Assembly: GCF_018143015.1 (NCBI RefSeq)
Contig: NC_054746.1
Coordinates: 17,599,532 to 17,663,531 of the forward strand
DNA from: Lytechinus variegatus
Taxonomy: Eukaryota > Echinodermata > Echinoidea > Temnopleuroida > Toxopneustidae
DNA: 64,000 bases
Direction: 5' to 3'
Position 1 is the first letter of the stretch; every line of letters begins with the position of its first letter. The translations under genes were made by a program, and so were the position numbers. The notes below the pieces were generated by a model. The model was not told the origin of the DNA and ran no database searches. It saw only the letters and a program-made list of their open reading frames with translations. Positions 46,301 through 56,848 of this stretch are shown here, piece by piece.

Positions 46301-47847
46301 CTGGGATCGTCAAGTATGGGGCGGCACCCCGACAGGAGTCCTACGTCAGACCGGTACCTCTTCGCTCTCCCTGGAAGGGAGAAGTAGGAGAAGGGTTAAC
46401 CGCTTATGGTGAGCATCCAAAAGGGGGGAAAAAATATTTGAAATTTTGGGAAAGGAGACACCCAGTGGTAAAAAACAATAATGATAATCAAGATTAATGT
46501 GCGTTGAACGTCGGAGTTCAAGAGCGCCTCCATCGGTAAAGTTTATCTTCAAAATAATGTGAGCTTGATTTGTAAAAAAATATCTGATTAAATTTGGAAG
46601 TAATTTCTTCAAAACAAATAATGAGAAGAGATGAAAATGGCAATATTCTAAAAAGATGTAATGAAGTTTAATGGAGTTATGGTTATCATCCTAATATAAA
46701 TCTGTGCAGATATGTATTCATTTTGTGTGTTAAAATCACGATGATGGTCTAGTTTTGGAAAGCTCCAGATCAACATGATATCCGTTCAAGATCACCTTAA
46801 TAGTATAATAAAGTCACACCAACAAAACCTGCTCCAAATCGCTCGCTGATATTCCATACGAAACAACGTAATAGTTTTGATCGACCAGGGGCCCGTTGCA
46901 CTTGCAACTATTGTAACTTTGACATAATGGCAAACACCATGGTAACAGGGCTCAGCAGCCAATCAGAATCAAGGTTACCAGTAGAAGTTGACATAATGGC
47001 AAAGTTACAACAGTTGCAAGTCCTTTATGAAACGGGCCCCAGGAGTCTATTTCGTTGGTGTGACCGGAGCATGAGACAGGGCAGTTCTCTCCTTGATATC
47101 ATTCTTCATCTTTCTGCAGTATCAAAGAGCCAGAACGCCGCGATGGACGGTAACTCTCCCTACATCACCTATGCTTCATATCAGATGAGCCCACAGAATA
47201 GACGGTCATGGAGGGAGAACTACTACAATCAACATGCTAAACAAGGTTTTAAATTCTGGTTGGAAGAGAAACAACCTATCTCAAGTAAGTAGGAAAAACA
47301 ACAACAGCACCAAAATTAGTAAATGGCACCCGTGCTGAGTTTTACACGATATCATGTAAACCCGCATTGTAACATTTTAAAAAATGCGATCTTCAGAAGT
47401 GAAACACAACATAATGCAGCATGTAGAAAGATTATTGTTTGTTTGAGCCATATAACTCTGTGGTTTGTGCTGACTTGTTTCGGCCTCGCCAAAATTTTAA
47501 AAGGGAATAGCTCGGAGATAGCTCTGATGGGAAACTTTGATTTAAATTATGCCTATTTTCTTACCCCTATAAAGAGTCATCATGATCATGATCATTGGAC
47601 TCCCGGTGGTGATGGTACAGGAGTGGGGTGGGGGTAGGATGAGAAAGAGAAATACTGCAGAAATCTTACATTTTAAAGGAAGACCATAAATGTAAACTCT
47701 GTTACACCACATTACAGTCGCATAATCATATTTAATGTTCTCCTTTTTTTCTTTTTTTTCTGTCTCTTTCTCTCTTAAGGATCGCAAAAATACACATTTG
47801 GGACATACAAGACCCATCTTGGACTCGGGAACGCACCTAGAAATTGA
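40333..47847 (+). CDS. Uncharacterised 177-aa basic protein, possible ciliary/sperm protein
   Basis: Five exons in phase: 40333-40400, 45689-45785, 46273-46408, 47120-47284, 47780-47847 (TGA 47845-47847). The protein starts MTTGMAIPRVKLQNTN and ends THLGLGNAPRN. It has no signal peptide or membrane segment, and is rich in Tyr, Pro, Gly, Arg and Gln: YGNIPRWIAEGVEIRAVN, GIVKYGAAPRQESYVRPVP, SPYITYASYQMSPQNRRSW, QKYTFGTYKTHLGL. Such short extended sequences with repeated Y-G/P-R words are common among microtubule inner proteins of cilia and sperm tails; that is an inference from composition, supported weakly by the upstream X-box-like motif. I do not recognise the family. The donor after exon 2 (GTACAT) is weaker than the others. 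The ATG of exon 1 is the first after an upstream in-frame-free 5' flank. Confidence 0.7.
40810..40955. mobile_element. Degenerate MITE, family of 46886-47042
   Basis: CAGGACCTCGTTGCATCAAAG, TTTTGCCATCC and TTTTGATTGGTTGTTATAAG correspond to GGGGCCCGTTGCA, the CATGGTAAC region and the AGCAGCCAATCAGAATCAAGG segment of the better preserved copy at 46886. The ends are eroded. Confidence 0.4.
40984..41508. mobile_element. MITE interrupted by a second MITE
   Basis: CTTTACGCTCTAAA (40984-40997) is mirrored by TTTAGAGTGTAAAG (41495-41508), and GATTACCCAATATTGG by CCAATATTGGGTAAAATTT. The outer element is split at 41152/41432 by another element with its own inverted ends. Confidence 0.65.
41153..41431. 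mobile_element. hAT-like MITE nested in the MITE at 40984-41508
   Basis: GGGCGGAAATC at the left and GATTTCCGCC at the right are inverted. Internal AAGGTCAT-TCGACCAAAAT-AATTT units are repeated near 41210 and 41270, and a C-run mirrors a G-run (GTAGGGGGGC and GCCCCCCCCTAC). Possible ATGCA target traces lie on both sides. Confidence 0.6.
41539..41715. mobile_element. Short palindromic MITE
   Basis: AAAACGCTGTTTAAA near 41540 is mirrored by TTTAAAACAGCGTTTT ending 41715, with further GTTTAAAC/GTTTAAAAG mirrors inside. The whole 177 bp can fold into one hairpin. Confidence 0.6.
41930..42130. repeat. Purine-rich GA/GGGA tract
   Basis: About 200 bp of GAGA, GAAAGA and GGGAGA words on the plus strand, with few pyrimidines. 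Minus-strand open frames here are translations of the tract. It lies in intron 1 of the 177-aa gene. Confidence 0.8.
42303..42522. mobile_element. 220-bp hAT MITE with exact 8-bp target duplication
   Basis: ATGATAGT flanks both ends (42295-42302 and 42523-42530). The element begins CAGGGGCGGAGCCAGG and ends with the inverse of CCGCCAGTGATCCAGG. The interior has long G- and C-runs. The 8-bp duplication is that of classical hAT elements. Confidence 0.8.
42531..44310. other. Intron sequence without recognised features
   Basis: This part of intron 1 of the 177-aa gene holds a TATC tetranucleotide array at 42899-42943 and an AT-rich stretch near 43740-43930 with GTTTAAAC-like mirrored words that may be another decayed MITE. 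Nothing else was recognised. Confidence 0.4.
44311..44553. mobile_element. hAT-like MITE, family of 38267-38520
   Basis: It starts CACTGGTGGATCCAGGGGG, has GCCAGTGCCCCCCCCCC, and carries the same GACCTTTTTTTTTTCTTTCTTGCTCGTCAAATTTGCTGGGAGACGAAA unit type as the copy after the transaminase gene (unit given here only in outline). The right end is not defined. Confidence 0.5.
45318..45475. repeat. Pyrimidine-rich CTTT/CCTT tract
   Basis: About 155 bp almost free of purines (CTTTC, TTCCTT, CTCTCC words) lies 210 bp before exon 2 of the 177-aa gene. Together with the purine tract at 41930-42130 in the same intron it forms complementary runs on the transcript. Confidence 0.8.
46886..47042. mobile_element. 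157-bp MITE with GGGGCCCGTT ends
   Basis: The left end CAGGGGCCCGTTGCAC and right end, inverted, CTGGGGCCCGTTTCAT are imperfect inverted repeats, followed by mirrored ACTTGCAACT and TGTAACTTTG. It contains a CCATGGTAAC half X-box and CCAATCAGAATCAAGG. It lies 77 bp before the exon at 47120. Confidence 0.7.
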
Positions 47848-48076
47848 GATCAGTGTAGTCCAGCAATCAATCGGTTTGGAAGCATTGGGCCTCAATAATC
47901 TGATTTTATAGGCCCGAGTTTTAAGGTCCATTATTATGATTGTGTGCTGTGAAAATAGATATATTATGTATTTGAAGGTGAAGCACACTCTATAAATATA
48001 CTATTGTAACAGCTATTTCATTTGCATGCAACACTCGTTGTATATGGCGAAATGTGAAAAAAAACATGTTTGCCGA

Positions 48077-48287
48077 GGCGGATCTCGAGGAGGGGGCGAC
48101 CTGTTACGGCATTTAATCTTTGGGGCAGAACAGGGGAAATTAAAGCTCCATCCAAAATATATTCAACAACATATAGTTAATATGTACATGTGTATATTCT
48201 TTTTTTCTCTCTTTGATTAGACGAAATGCAATTTTACCTCTGTAAATACCCAAAACATAAGATTGGACATTAATTCTGAGATCCGCC
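48077..48287. mobile_element. ~210-bp hAT-like MITE
   Basis: GGCGGATCTC (48077-48086) and GAGATCCGCC (48278-48287) are perfect 10-bp inverted repeats bounding non-coding sequence with a GAGGAGGGGGCG start. No clear target duplication. Confidence 0.55.
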
Positions 48288-50695
48288 TATCCTGATATAT
48301 CTTTTCAAAAGGAGCCGCAGGTCGGTTTCATTCATAATTCATATTTGATAACAAATATGATCTGTAATTTTTATGCATACTTTTGCTGTTGAAAATGGTG
48401 AACAAACATTCGATTCTCAACAATTCTTTTAAGAGGCATTATTATCGTATAAGGATATGTGTAAGCGGTGCATGAGATGCCATCTCCCTGTATGCACACT
48501 CATCTTTTTTTAACCAACACCTAGAAGTTGGTTATAATAAGAACCGACCAACTGTTGGTAAAAAAAGCCGATTCATTTTGCATTTACATTTAACCGACGG
48601 TTCATATTTGAACGAACTTATAGGTTCTTTAAAGAAAAATCAGAAAGATTGTACTATATACTTTTGGTTCTGAGTGGCGTGTCGTCACGTAAGCCCGTCA
48701 TTTATTTCTAAAGGCCACAAAATTAATAACTTATTCATCCAAATATTTTGATCGACATTATGTCATGTTTAATTTTGAATCTAAAGTTTGAATTAAAAGA
48801 AATGCGGTATTTGCAGTATCCTTGTAATGATACAGTTATGAAAAAGAAATAATAATTAATTGATGTTTTATGATAGAGGCTCTACAAAATTAAGATGTCG
48901 GTGCAATTTTCTAATGAGTGGCATTGCAGCTGGTTAAAACTTTTATTGTTATGTTCATGCTGCATGTGGTTTCCGTGATGTGCTATTTTCTTTATTGCTG
49001 GCGAAGATTTTTTAAATATATTTTTTCTTTCTCAGAAATTTATTTTTCTAAATGTGTAAAAAGACAATTCATTCTTGGTTATCATTTGAAATGTGTAAGC
49101 ATGACTTGTTGGTGAAAATGAGAAAAAATGATAAAGATAGACTTATTACACGAAGTTTTGCAATTATTTCCTTACTTTTGTACTATCATATACTTTTGTG
49201 CAACAGCCCAAATCATTTGAAACATCCGACGAACAATATGATATATATTAGGATATTATTCAAGTAAAAACTACACAAAGAAACAAAGACAAAGACAGAC
49301 GTCAAAGGACTGAGAAATGTCTTTGTGTACTAAATAACTGTCCATTTTCTTTTTCAAAACACAAACCACACCAAAATGAAGTCGTACATTTAAAACAATC
49401 AATTAAAACCGATAAATTACAATCGCAGCTTTAAAAACGTAATTTTGGTGTATTTGCGGTATCAAAGTAATATAAGCTTTACATATTTGTGAAAGAGGGT
49501 GCGATTCAAATACATAATTTGATGTTATGTTTTAGGATCATTGTATTTGTATAATTATACTACCGAAATTCTTAAAATGGATAAAAAATGCATATCGAAA
49601 TCATGATGATTGCACTTTATGTGGTAAGGTCTCTTTAGCGACCATCAGGGAATTTATTTTGTCTTCTTGTACATAATTTTGTCATGTTCATTAATTTGAT
49701 AAAACTCAATTGTTCTCTTTCACTTGCCATAACTTTATCTTTTGTACTTATGTTAAACTGTAAACCAACATCATTTTACTATATACTTTGCCACGTCTTT
49801 CTATATGCACCATTTTTATACGCCTATTGACACTAGAAAGTTCGTCATTTAAGCCCCTTTTTCGCAATTAACATATTTTTTTCACATTAATAGGCGTTCT
49901 TATGATATAGGCGAATTTCTAAATTTATTTCAAAATTTCAAAGAACTTAAAAATCAATAAGCCTATGCTCGTTTGAATATATATATATATATATACCTCA
50001 GTTTTATTCCTACATACTAATATTTTTATAACAATCTTGTCTGTTGAAAATAAAATGAATAGTTTAATTCTATATTCAAAATTTCAGTCTCGAATTACAT
50101 ATCTTGTGTAAGTGATTTTGAGGTGAGAGATGAAGTGAATGTAATGCTAACATCAGATAGACATCAGTGTGCATGGTGAGCCATCAGAGAGAGGGAGAGG
50201 GGGGGGGGGCAGCGGGTGAAAGGGGGGAAGGGGAAGAAAAAAGGAGGATGAGAGAGAGGGAGAGGGAGGTGACTACGGTAAAACACACGTGCGTTTTCAG
50301 GTTTTCAAAATCACTCACTAAAAACGAGATAAATTCAATTTATTGTGATGTATTTTGCAATTTTTTCCCCACATAATGCAAACATTCCGAAGGTTGAATG
50401 GGGGTGGGGCGTGCCATATTTTGTTTCCTTCCTTGATTAAAAAAGAATATTATTGTTATTTTCATGTTTTATTTTCTTTTCACCCTAGGGTGATGCGCGT
50501 CCTCTGTCTTTCCTCAAATGACCTCTACAGTGTTTAGTCCACACACGAGTAATTCAGATTCCCACTCACTCAAGTATTAAAATCATAGGAAAATAACTAT
50601 TCTGAAGATTTCGTTTCTTATCCACTGAAAGATTAAGAAGTGTGTGTGTGTATTTGAGTTTTGTCAGACGTGTATCAATCAGATATGATTATTTA
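48288..50695. other. Intergenic, no gene seen
   Basis: AT-rich sequence downstream of the 177-aa gene with an (AT)n run at 49977-49995 and a GA-rich patch with nine consecutive G near 50200. No exon, RNA gene or bounded element was recognised. Confidence 0.4.
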
Positions 50696-50826
50696 CGTCT
50701 GGGCCCGACCTTTAACGTCACCATCCGAAAGACGTGACCAGGGCTCGAACCTTGAACCTCTGCATCAATTTTAACTTCCCCCACATAGCTTGGATTACAG
50801 GCGCACGCCACAACGCCCAGTTGTTA
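50696..50826 (-). mobile_element. SINE with 7SL/Alu-like head
   Basis: On the minus strand it reads CTGGGCGTTGTGGCGTGCGC, CTGTAATCCAAGCTATGTGG, then GCAGAGGTTCAAGGTTCGAG and CCCTGG. The first two words match the 7SL RNA/Alu head (GGGCG-GGTGGCG-G-GCCTGTAATCCCAGCTA) at most positions, and GGTTCGAGCCC is a Pol III B box. After it come CGTCTTTCGGATGGTGACGT and TAAAGGTCGGGCCC, which recall a conserved central domain of several metazoan SINEs. Whether the head descends from 7SL or from a tRNA cannot be settled here. Confidence 0.6.
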
Positions 50827-51589
50827 TCACAGAAGTTATCAGGCCCGGAATAGGCTTAATTCCAGTCTTTTTATGTTTAAGATCGGCAAAAATGAAACTG
50901 CGTTGACGTTGACGAAAACAATAAATATACATTATTACATCCTGACTTCTCCGAATGGCCAAGTTATGAAAGAATATGAATCGAGTAGATCATTATTTAT
51001 AAACGAATATCCTGTATAATTTCAATGAATCATTTTAAACAATTAACTCGCCGAAATTCATGGTGAGTTGAGGAATTACTTTACATAGACGAACTGAGGG
51101 TGTCAAGATCCCAGATTATAACAGAAAGGCAAAAGATATTTACTCGATCAAACCCATTCTCCAAATTTTAATTTGATACAGCACATTGAAAATAAGTTTA
51201 GATGGCAATTGATTAGTCATGTACCGCTGATTCTAGGAAGGGCGAAAATCACCTAACTTTTGAAATATTTGACTGGCGGAAGAATCAGTGCTATTTTAGT
51301 GTTTTAGGTTATGAACTTGAGATGTTTTCATGGATGCCGATCTATTTTTAAAATGAGCCGGACAATGAATCGTTTTCTGGTCAGATATGGAATGCTAGAT
51401 GTATATCCTATCCACCAGTAATAGAAAATTCGACAATCTAATTTGTTATTCATTTATTTTATTATTATTAACACATGGGTTATGGGAAATGTTTAACGCG
51501 CGTGCATGGCACCCAAATTGCAGAGCCTTGTGCCTTGTATCTTGTGTAGCGCCATCTATTGTTTTTGTAATAACACTAAAATTATTTAA

Positions 51590-52195
51590 AGGAGAATGAA
51601 ACCTTTGGAACAAGATAGCAAGATGTGAAAACAGAAAAATCAACCAAACAGATCAACGAAAATTTGAGAAAAATCGGACAAATAATGAGAAAGTTATGAG
51701 AATTTTAATATTGCGATCACTAATGCTATGGAGATCCTCATATTGGCAAAACGACAAATATTATGTGTGATGTCACTTGTGAATAACAGTAATAACAGTT
51801 ACTCTCCCCATTACTTTACTGCACATTTCACTTAAACTGCCTCTTTTCGTCACATCTATCAGTAGATCATGTGTTCTTTCTATAGGAGGGCATGTAATAC
51901 AGAATTTTAAAGAATACATCATGGGCAAAGAGTTTGTATCACCATAAGAAAAAGCAAAAAGAGACATTTTGGGGGTATTTTATAGTCCATCAAAGGGAAA
52001 GTTGTTCACATAATGACATCACACATCCTTGTCGCATTGCCAACAGGAGGATCTCCATAGCATTAGTGATTGCAATATTCAAATGCTCATAACTTTCTCA
52101 TTGTTTGACCGATTTTTCTCAAACTTTCTTTTTTCTTATTCTTTTATTTTTCTGTTTCGACACAAGCCTACTTGTTCCGAAGGTTTCATTCCCCT
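51590..52195. mobile_element. 606-bp foldback TTAA-type MITE
   Basis: AGGAGAATGAAACC at the left after TTAA (51586-51589) is mirrored by GGTTTCATTCCCCT at the right, followed by CTAA (52196-52199), a mutated TTAA. Deep inverted blocks: CACTAATGCTATGGAGATCC near 51719 pairs with GGATCTCCATAGCATTAGTG near 52050, and TGAGAAAGTTATGA with TCATAACTTTCTCA. The element is nearly one long hairpin. Confidence 0.8.
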
Positions 52196-52419
52196 CTAAC
52201 ATTGAAAAGGGCAAACAAGGTGCACGAGCATCCACTTGTGTATATTTCGGTCATTGCATATACTTTCATGTGGAACCCGGTGATAATTTAGAAGTTTTGT
52301 CAGAAAAGGATAATTCGGACATATATTTCCACTTTTATTTGTAAATAATCACTTGGATTGTATAAAAATTATCACGCCAATTCCAACAAAAAGTTCAGCT
52401 TAACAAAATAATAGAGAAA

Positions 52420-53140
52420 CTCACTCAGAGTGCAACTCATTAGGACTTCCCATCTCAAGAAAAGTCATTCAGAGGACAACTTCCCAGCGGACAGCATACA
52501 GAGGATAACTCCTCTTTTACACGGCAACTCCTCCAGATAATTCCCCAGAGGAGCGCCTTCCCCTTCAAGTTCCCCAATGCCAGAGGAAAACCTTCCTTAG
52601 GCTAGAGGAAACTCTTCTATACATAAGTCTAGAGGTATTGCAACTCCCCTTGACTAAAATTCGTCAACTGCTAGTACCCCAGAGGAAAATTCACCCAGAT
52701 GACAATTTCCCCGGAGAATAAACCTAGAGAACAACAGACTCCCACAGGGACGGCTATCCCGCGGACAACACTCCTCCAGAATAACTTCAGGAGAGGAAAT
52801 CCTTCTCTACAGAGGAAAAATCTTCTTGAGGTCTGGAGGAAACTCCCGGCCCTATAGATGAAAGCTCTCCACAAGACAAATCACACACACGACAGCTATC
52901 CTTGATGAGGACCTGAAGTCTATAGTGATAATAGATCTCCAGAGTGACAACTCATCCAGATGGAATTCCCCCGGAGGACAACCCATCGAGATGAAAACTC
53001 CCTCAGAGGACAACTCAAAGTCGGACAACTCATCTAGACGACAACTCTCACAGATGACCAACCCCGGAGGGTAAATCTCTCTCTCTCTCTCTCACTCTCT
53101 CAGTGGAAAATTCCCCTGGAGGACAACTCACCCAGCACTC
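52420..53140. repeat. Degenerate minisatellite, CCAGAGGACAACTC-like units
   Basis: Over about 700 bp words such as CAGAGGACAACT, CCCGGAGGACAAC and CAGATGACAA recur at roughly 17-19 bp spacing with many changes; they are best kept between 52910 and 53050. A CT run (53072-53100) interrupts the array. Open frames on either strand are by-products of the repetition. Confidence 0.7.
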
Positions 53141-53797
53141 AACTAGGTCTACACTGTTTGGGCAAGGCATGCAGGAAAGCCAAGACAAATAGGTCTAATT
53201 GCCTGTGGTCAAGACTAGTAAGGCTCAAGACCAAGATCAATGCCCAGACAATGACTATGCCCGAGGTTAATGATAATATAAGGCCATGTCGTCATGGCCA
53301 CGCAATTTTCCCCGAGGCCGACGTTGATACGAAAGTCACATCAATACATTATCTATGAAAAGTAGATTGAATTTATTACCAGTTCTCTCATTTCCTGACT
53401 TTGTTCGGCCTCATCCTGGTCTCGTCAGAGGACATACCCTGAAGTTGTCGCCAATGATAAGAATTGTGTCTGAGACCCGGGTCTGAGACTATAATGACAA
53501 GGTCGGGGTCGGTCTCGAGAAACACCTCTCTAAATTTAGCCGGACCAAAAAAGATGCACTTTTTTAGAGGGTACTTTTTTCTGCATAGGTGAGACGCGAT
53601 ATGCGCGTTAAATGTTAAGAAACAAAGTAAATTCTGGAATTGTATTGCTTTTGGGGGAAATTGTGGCAAAAGAAAGCTAGCAACATTACGACAGCGGGTT
53701 TATGCACCAAATTAGTCTGGATTTGATGGAACTATTAAAAAAATCCTTGACTAGCTGTACATGTATAGGAATGACAATACTGCTTGGAGCATCTGAT

Positions 53798-54312
53798 TCC
53801 GGGGGGGGGCACTTCCATTCACGAGTGGATACCGTGCGCGACCATGAGATCTCAAAAAGCACCCTAAAAACGTATTTTCCATATTCTGAAAATGCACTCC
53901 TTAACAAGTATTGGTGTGTGAAACCCTACCCTTAACATGTATTGGAAACAAAACGATACTATTGGCAAGTATTTACAGCATTATTTCAAACACGTCGGTC
54001 ATCGGTTTTACCTTTACTTACATCATTTCTCGCGCAAATCGTACTCTAAATACGTAGTGTTAACTCCTGCATGGGGCAAAAAGTACATCCTTTATAAAAC
54101 ATTTTAGTCTTGATTGTTTATACCCTCGCAAATTTGACCCTAAACACGTAGCTTTTCTAGCAAAATAGATACCCTTTTTTCATTATTTTAGTGTTTTTGA
54201 CACCCTTATTACGTTACGTACGTAACGTGTCCTATCTTGAAAAAGACATCCTTTTTACGTGTTTTTTTGGTCGCGCATGGTATCCACTCGTCAATGTAAG
54301 TGGCCCCCCGGG
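53798..54312. mobile_element. 515-bp MITE with ~45-bp inverted ends
   Basis: The left end has GGGGGGGCACTTCCATT, ACGAGTGGATACCGTGCGCG and ACCA; the right end has the mirror TGGT, CGCGCATGGTATCCACTCGT and CAATGTAAGTGGCCCCCC. ATCTGAT flanks both sides (53791-53797 and 54313-54319). The interior repeats words like CCCTAAA-ACGTA and contains the 18-bp perfect palindrome ACGTTACGTACGTAACGT (54211-54228). Confidence 0.75.
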
Positions 54313-54635
54313 ATCTGATCCTGATTCACTAGAAAACGTGTGGAAATATATCGAAATTATATTTCACTCGCTCTCACTGGGTTTGTTTGAAAAAAAAATG
54401 AAGCCATATTCTTAAAATACAGATTATATCATCAGCATCGCCCTTCCCCTTTCTTTCTCTAGCACCAGCGTTCCGGAGAAGATGGGGAGGGGACACAAAG
54501 TGCATCATTGTGAAGTTAGATAAAAAGGAAGGGAGAAAAAAAAGAAAACATAATTAAAAAAGAGGAACTGGAAAAATGTGGGAAAATCATTGAAAAAAAA
54601 ATCGTCAAAGCATTTGTTTGGGGGAAAGGTCTTCC

Positions 54636-55750
54636 AAGTGGCGTACCCTGGGTCACGACATGGGGCGGGGGAAGTACCAGCAAAAAATTGAGTCACTTAG
54701 TCGGCGCGCGAAACGTGCTCAATTGCCAGGTATAGGCCTACTGACCCAATAGAGACATCAAGGACTGTGCCATTAAATGGATATGTATCTCACTGATCAA
54801 ATCATGCGAGCGCGAAGCGCGAGCTGAAATTTTGTTACATTCAAATCTAAAAAAAGGACATTATAAGAATAGTTTTGTAGGCCAATCATGATACGTAACT
54901 GTCTCACTTAAGAAACAATGCGAGCGAGAAGCGCGAGCTGAATTTTTATTATATATTGACCCCGAACAGGGACATTTTAAGGACTATTTTTGAGGAATCC
55001 ATTCAGAGTAATACATATCTCAATATTGTCATCTAATGCAAGCGTATATAAGCGCTTGCTAAAATTGTTAGAATTACACCTAAAAACGTGAATCTCTTTT
55101 TGTAGTCATTGTAATAATGAGCATCTTACTAATCAAATATTGCGACCTGAAGAGGGGCATTTTAAGGCTTGTTTTTAGAAAGTCACTATGACCATACGTA
55201 TTTCATTAACCAAAGGATGCGAGCGCGGAGCGCGACCCGAAAATTTTGGATATTCAGACCAGAAAAGGGAAATTTTAAGGAATGTTTTTAAGAATTCATG
55301 AAAAGCAGACATCTCCCCAATCCACTAATGCGAACGAAAGCACGACTGGAAATGTTTTATATTCAGACCTCAAAAGGTGCAATCACTATAAGTAGACATG
55401 AAAAAAAACATGCATATGCCACTACATAAAACAATAATATGTGCGAGGAAATAGGCCTATTTGGTGTATACTGACTTGAAAACGGGATGTTTTAGTACAA
55501 CAGGATCAATAAACAGACAATGCGAGCACCAGGAATGGTGATCACATAGACCTTTAGCAAATTATATTTCATAAAGTTATGAAAAATAGTTCTTTGCAAT
55601 ACTATATAATATAGTATAACCTAATATGATAGAATAGAAAATTATTTCTCCTTCCCCCACTACGTTTCTCTTTCTTTCTCCCTCTTTTTCTCCTTCCCCT
55701 TTTTTGCCAGCCGATGGGGGGGGGGCATCTGCCCCCCCCCTACGCCACTT
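54636..55750. mobile_element. 1.1-kb hAT-like repeat, longer copy of 25610-26398
   Basis: AAGTGGCGTA (54636-54645) is mirrored by TACGCCACTT (55741-55750), flanked by GGTCTTCC and GGTCTTGC (7 of 8 bases equal). Inside are at least four degenerate units with ATGCGAGCG(CGA)AGCGCGAGC, TGAAATTTT, TTCAGACC and GGGACATTTTAAGGACT. No transposase remains. Confidence 0.75.
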
Positions 55751-55758
55751 GGTCTTGC

Positions 55759-56523
55759 TTGATCATCCATTTCGGACCAGCATGGGAATTTACGTTAGCA
55801 TAATAGAGGGTATTGCTCAGCGCAGCCATGTTGTGGATCCGGGTGGGGGCGGGGGTTGGAGATGTAATCAGTGTAATGACGATATAGAAGAAGAGACTGT
55901 GCATGCCCCCAGTTGACGAAAACATGCAAAAAAAACTAATAAAAATGGGAACACCCCCATGAGATCATTGGGCCATCACTACACAGCCCGCTCATATAGG
56001 CCCATCCTTGGATTGTACTCGGTAGGCCTATATCGTGGCACATTCCTTAAACGCCTATGCAAGTTCATACATTTCATCTTAATTTGCCAATCAAAATATT
56101 ATGTTAGTCGTAAGTCATGACCTTGCATTGAGTCAAGGCCGTACTCAGAAATATTTTTTCCCGGGGGCGGGGGGGGGGGGGCAAGACATGCATTTAAAAA
56201 AAGAAACTCGAAAGCGATAAAGTGAAGCAACCGAGCAGCTCATTCACAGGCGGCGCTTTTGTATTTCTTCAAAGTTATATTGCACACTGTTGTTGAATTT
56301 TGTGAAAAAAATAGTGTAGGTTTTCAAAATTTCGGGGGGGGGGGGGGGGGGGGGCTGCGTACGGCAATTCATTGAGTACCTCTCTAATGATTGTATTATT
56401 TCATTGCCTCCTCACTAAAATAAGTTTCCACATTAAAACATTGAAAGCGAGGTTAGCAAATCATTCGTTGCTGACCATAAAGTTTTCTTCGTAAAAGTTA
56501 AAAAAAATGGCTAGCTTACTTAA
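55759..56523. other. Intergenic, G-run rich, no gene seen
   Basis: Contains GGGGGCGGGGG-type tracts near 56162-56180 and 21 consecutive G at 56334-56354, probably relics of poly-G-ended hAT MITEs like those elsewhere in the window. No exon recognised. Confidence 0.4.
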
Positions 56524-56848
56524 AGGGATGGTCCGGGCTGAAAATGTTTGTATCTCACTAAATAGAGTAGAATTCACTGAGTAAAATGCCAAAAAATTCA
56601 TCAAAATCCGATAACCAATAGTGAAGTTATTGAAGTTTAAAATTTAGCAATGTTTTATGAAAACAGTCGTCATGAATATTCATTAGGTGGGCTGATGATG
56701 TCACATCTCCACTTTCGGTTTTCTTATGTTATTACATAAAATCACATTTTTTCATTATTTCATACTTGTGTGAATAATATGTCTCCATTAATATGAAATA
56801 AGTTGCACCAATAAATATCTTATGCACTAAGTTGTCAATCCAATTTTT
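56524..56848. mobile_element. Left half of a TTAA-type MITE, family of 30852-31399
   Basis: TTAA (56520-56523) then AGGGATGGTCCGGGCTGA, followed by the same ordered blocks as the complete copy (AAATAGAGTAGAATTCACTG, ATCAAAATCCGATAACCAAT, TAGGTGGGCTGATGATGTCA, TTGTCAATCCAATTT). From 56849 unrelated sequence (CTTGGGGCTTGGGGCACCCC) replaces the right half. Confidence 0.75.

Noticed and set aside
47542-47988. 148-codon minus-strand frame overlapping the last exon of the 177-aa gene
   Set aside because: It is the shadow of a spliced plus-strand exon plus flanking intron and UTR; no domain.
50696-50826. Human Alu contamination as an explanation of the Alu-like words
   Set aside because: Only about 40 bases resemble Alu; the downstream body and flanks do not, and the surrounding sequence is continuous with the locus. 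A native SINE fits better.
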